From NCBI GenBank assembly GCA_023423215.1, contig JAFAFZ010000627.1:1-5772 (forward strand): a stretch of 5,772 bases of DNA, given 5' to 3'. Of the stretch, positions 5,129-5,772 are shown piece after piece; positions within the stretch are counted from its first letter, which is position 1, and every line of letters starts with the position of its first letter. Both the position numbers and the translations under genes were made by a program. This DNA comes from Actinomycetes bacterium (GTDB lineage Bacteria > Actinomycetota > Acidimicrobiia > Acidimicrobiales > Microtrichaceae). The notes beneath the pieces were generated by a model that was not told the origin of the DNA, did not search any database, and saw only the letters and a list, made by a program, of their open reading frames with translations.

Positions 5129-5772
5129 GTGACCGTCGACGCCGCACAGACGCAGTCGGGTGGTGCTGGGCTGCTGCGCCTGCACTCCGGGCCGGGACGG
5201 ATCGCGCTGGCGGCGACGGTGCTGGCCAGCTCGTCGGCCCTGCTCGACAGCACCGTCGCGAACGTCGCGCTCCCCCACATCGGCGAGGAGTTCGGCGGCG
5301 ACCTGGGCGGGCTCCAGTGGGTGGTGACCGGCTACCTGCTGACGCTGGCCTCGTTCATCCTGCTGGGCGGCGCCCTGGGTGACCGCTACGGCCGCCGCCG
5401 GATCTTCCGGCTGGGCGCGGTCTGGTTCGGCCTGGCGTCGCTGGCGTGCGCGCTGGCCCCGTCGCTGCCGTTGCTGATCCTCGCCCGCCTGCTGCAGGGC
5501 GCCGGTGCCTCGTTGCTGACGCCGACGTCCCTGGCGCTGACGCAGTCCACCTACGTCGAGGACGACCGCGCCGCCGCCGTCGGCGCGTGGTCGGGTCTGG
5601 GCGGCATCGCGGGCGCCATCGGTCCGCTCGTCGGCGGCTGGCTCGTCGACGGGCCGGGCTGGCGCTGGGCGTTCCTCATCAACCTGCCGCTCATCGCCGC
5701 GGCACTGGTCGCGACGCGGGCGATCCCCGCCGCGGCCGAAGGCTCGCCAGCGGCACAGCCCGAAGCCTCGCC
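5129..5772 (+). CDS. DHA2-type (EmrB/QacA) major facilitator exporter, N-terminal part
   Basis: Proton-driven membrane exporter of the 14-segment drug:H+ antiporter 2 group; only the first 214 codons are in the window, against about 450-550 for full members. Diagnostic motifs are in order: LDSTVANVALP (39-49) in the first segment with Asp40, the loop motif GALGDRYGRRR (81-91), RLLQGAGAS (120-128), the antiporter motif ending IGPLVGG (164-170) in segment five, and WRWAFLINLP (178-187). After segment six an Ala/Pro/Glu-rich linker begins (about 200 onward). The start is GTG at 5129, with GGAGGGG five bases before it; a GTG six bases earlier would be too close to that site. Substrate cannot be predicted; such proteins export drugs, dyes or the cell's own metabolites. 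No TetR or MarR regulator gene is visible beside it. Confidence 0.93.
   Translation, partial: MTVDAAQTQSGGAGLLRLHSGPGRIALAATVLASSSALLDSTVANVALPHIGEEFGGDLGGLQWVVTGYLLTLASFILLGGALGDRYGRRRIFRLGAVWFGLASLACALAPSLPLLILARLLQGAGASLLTPTSLALTQSTYVEDDRAAAVGAWSGLGGIAGAIGPLVGGWLVDGPGWRWAFLINLPLIAAALVATRAIPAAAEGSPAAQPEAS

Noticed and set aside
3509..5278. A 589-codon open frame on the minus strand spanning the GH13 start, the unknown gene and the exporter start
   Set aside because: It runs through the +1 frame of the GH13 gene and antisense to two plus-strand genes; the product is Arg/Ser/Thr/Pro-rich with no domain. It is a G+C-rich shadow frame.

Overview
The base composition is very G+C-rich by eye. 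Third codon positions are strongly G/C, two genes start with GTG, and the family variants are actinobacterial in style. The window therefore looks like chromosome from a high-G+C actinobacterium; genus cannot be read from the sequence.

Layout. About 78% of the window (1-4496) is a minus-strand alpha-glucoside utilisation locus. In transcription order it holds a cytoplasmic GH13 alpha-glucosidase-like hydrolase (4496-2901), a 99-base gap with a clear promoter, a lipoprotein sugar-binding protein (2801-1482), a MalF/SugA-type permease (1471-524) and a MalG/SugB-type permease (524 to the left edge, incomplete). The last three are tightly coupled: a 10-base gap, then a one-base TGATG overlap. The order binding protein - permease - permease matches LpqY-SugA-SugB of mycobacteria. 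The matching ATPase is not in the window; it could lie just past the left edge or be a shared ATPase encoded elsewhere.

On the plus strand, a 92-base divergent intergenic region (4497-4588) leads to an unrecognised 160-residue, largely low-complexity protein (4589-5071), then a 57-base gap and the N-terminal part of a DHA2 (EmrB/QacA-type) major facilitator exporter (5129 to the right edge, incomplete).

How it works together (inference from families). The lipoprotein captures an alpha-linked di- or oligosaccharide outside the membrane, the two permeases with an unseen ATPase import it, and the GH13 enzyme hydrolyses it to monosaccharide in the cytoplasm. The transporter genes have their own promoter (TTGACA - 17 bases - TGTGAT), overlapped by two palindromes that could be a sugar-responsive operator.

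The core genes are ordinary. The least expected observations are that promoter-operator cluster and a 13-base near-identical element (GCGAGRGGTACCG) that ends exactly 35 intervening bases before the start codons of both plus-strand genes. I see no CRISPR array, RNA gene, insertion sequence or clear new defence or mobile system.
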